From Actinomycetota bacterium (GTDB lineage: Bacteria > Actinomycetota > Humimicrobiia > Humimicrobiales > Humimicrobiaceae), in assembly GCA_023475715.1 (NCBI GenBank), contig JAMCVO010000701.1, positions 1-5,730 on the forward strand: a stretch of 5,730 bases of DNA. Reading direction: 5' to 3'. This document shows, piece after piece, positions 5,443 through 5,730 of the stretch; the first letter of the stretch is position 1; every line of letters starts with the position of its first letter. The notes below the pieces were generated by a model, which was not told the DNA's origin, did no database searches, and was given only the letters and a program-made list of their open reading frames with translations. Made by a program: the position numbers and the translations under genes.

Positions 5443-5730
5443 CTATTGCAAATATTGAAGTGGATTTTGAGGCACTCCGTTAATTCTTACCTCGAAATCC
5501 AAATGCGGCCCAGTTGACCAACCTGTGGACCCCAAAAACCCTATCACCTGGCCCCTCTCAACGAGCTGCCCGGCAGAAACATTAAGACCAGAAAGATGAG
5601 AATATCTTGTTGCAAAGCCGCCTCCATGGTAAATAAGAACATAATAACCATAGCTCCTGCTATATTCGGCCTGGATAACTTGTCCTCCATCTGCAGCTTT
5701 TATAGGTGTTCCACTGCGGGCAACTATATC
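5443..5730 (-). CDS. M23/LytM-type peptidase, C-terminal part (runs off right edge)
   Basis: The last 95 residues of a LytM-fold zinc peptidase; the rest lies beyond the window. The visible part starts at DIVARSGTPIKAADGG, so the first residue is the Asp of the usual HxxxD zinc motif. Next come YGYYVLIYHGGG, the RYSHLS histidine, the VERGQVIGFLGSTG turn and GPHLDFEV. In most active members that last motif is GPHLHFEV, the first His catalytic and the second a zinc ligand; here the second is Asp (visible residue 78). Such enzymes cut peptidoglycan cross-links outside the cytoplasm, and degenerate ones activate amidases or serve division and sporulation. The end NGVPQNPLQYLQ is typical. Any signal peptide, coiled coil or LysM domain would be upstream and unseen. 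It converges on lipT and has no evident link to the lipoate genes. Confidence 0.88.
   Translation of the reverse strand, partial: DIVARSGTPIKAADGGQVIQAEYSRSYGYYVLIYHGGGFATRYSHLSGLNVSAGQLVERGQVIGFLGSTGWSTGPHLDFEVRINGVPQNPLQYLQ

Overview
The window is AT-rich bacterial DNA. Evidence for a bacterium is a cell-wall M23 peptidase, a GGDEF-type relic and a strong GAGGAG ribosome-binding site. All the redox genes look oxygen-sensitive (radical SAM and cysteine-rich proteins), which fits an anaerobe. The species cannot be named from the sequence; a deep-branching, low-GC anaerobic lineage is my guess.

The core (251-5265) is a compact, divergently transcribed four-gene module that reads as a complete non-classical lipoate-assembly system. 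On the minus strand, reading leftward from about 2321, are a LipS1-like radical SAM protein (1266-2321) and a LipS2-like radical SAM protein (251-1276), overlapping by 11 bases. On the plus strand, reading rightward from 2433, are a lipoate/octanoate-protein ligase fused to a cysteine-rich DUF116-like domain (2433-4022) and a FAD-dependent oxidoreductase of the geranylgeranyl-reductase fold, LipT-like (4015-5265), overlapping by 8 bases. The 111-base gap 2322-2432 must hold the promoters for both arms and contains a 15-base palindrome.

How they would work together: the ligase attaches octanoate or lipoate to the lysine of an acceptor protein (an E2 or H protein, or a lipoate-binding protein; none is encoded here). 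LipS2 then inserts sulfur at C8 and LipS1 at C6, each sacrificing an auxiliary iron-sulfur cluster. The flavoprotein may supply or manage electrons. The DUF116-like extension has no known role. The sLpl(AB)/LipS1/LipS2/LipT system is known from archaea and sulfur oxidisers. The part that looks least described is the ligase-DUF116 fusion and its place in this operon.

Flanks: 72-254 (plus) is the decayed C-terminal end of a GGDEF (diguanylate cyclase) domain with no start codon. 5266-5442 is a non-coding convergent junction with hairpins. 5443-5730 (minus) is the C-terminal part of an M23/LytM-type peptidase whose usual HxH motif reads HxD; the gene runs off the right edge.
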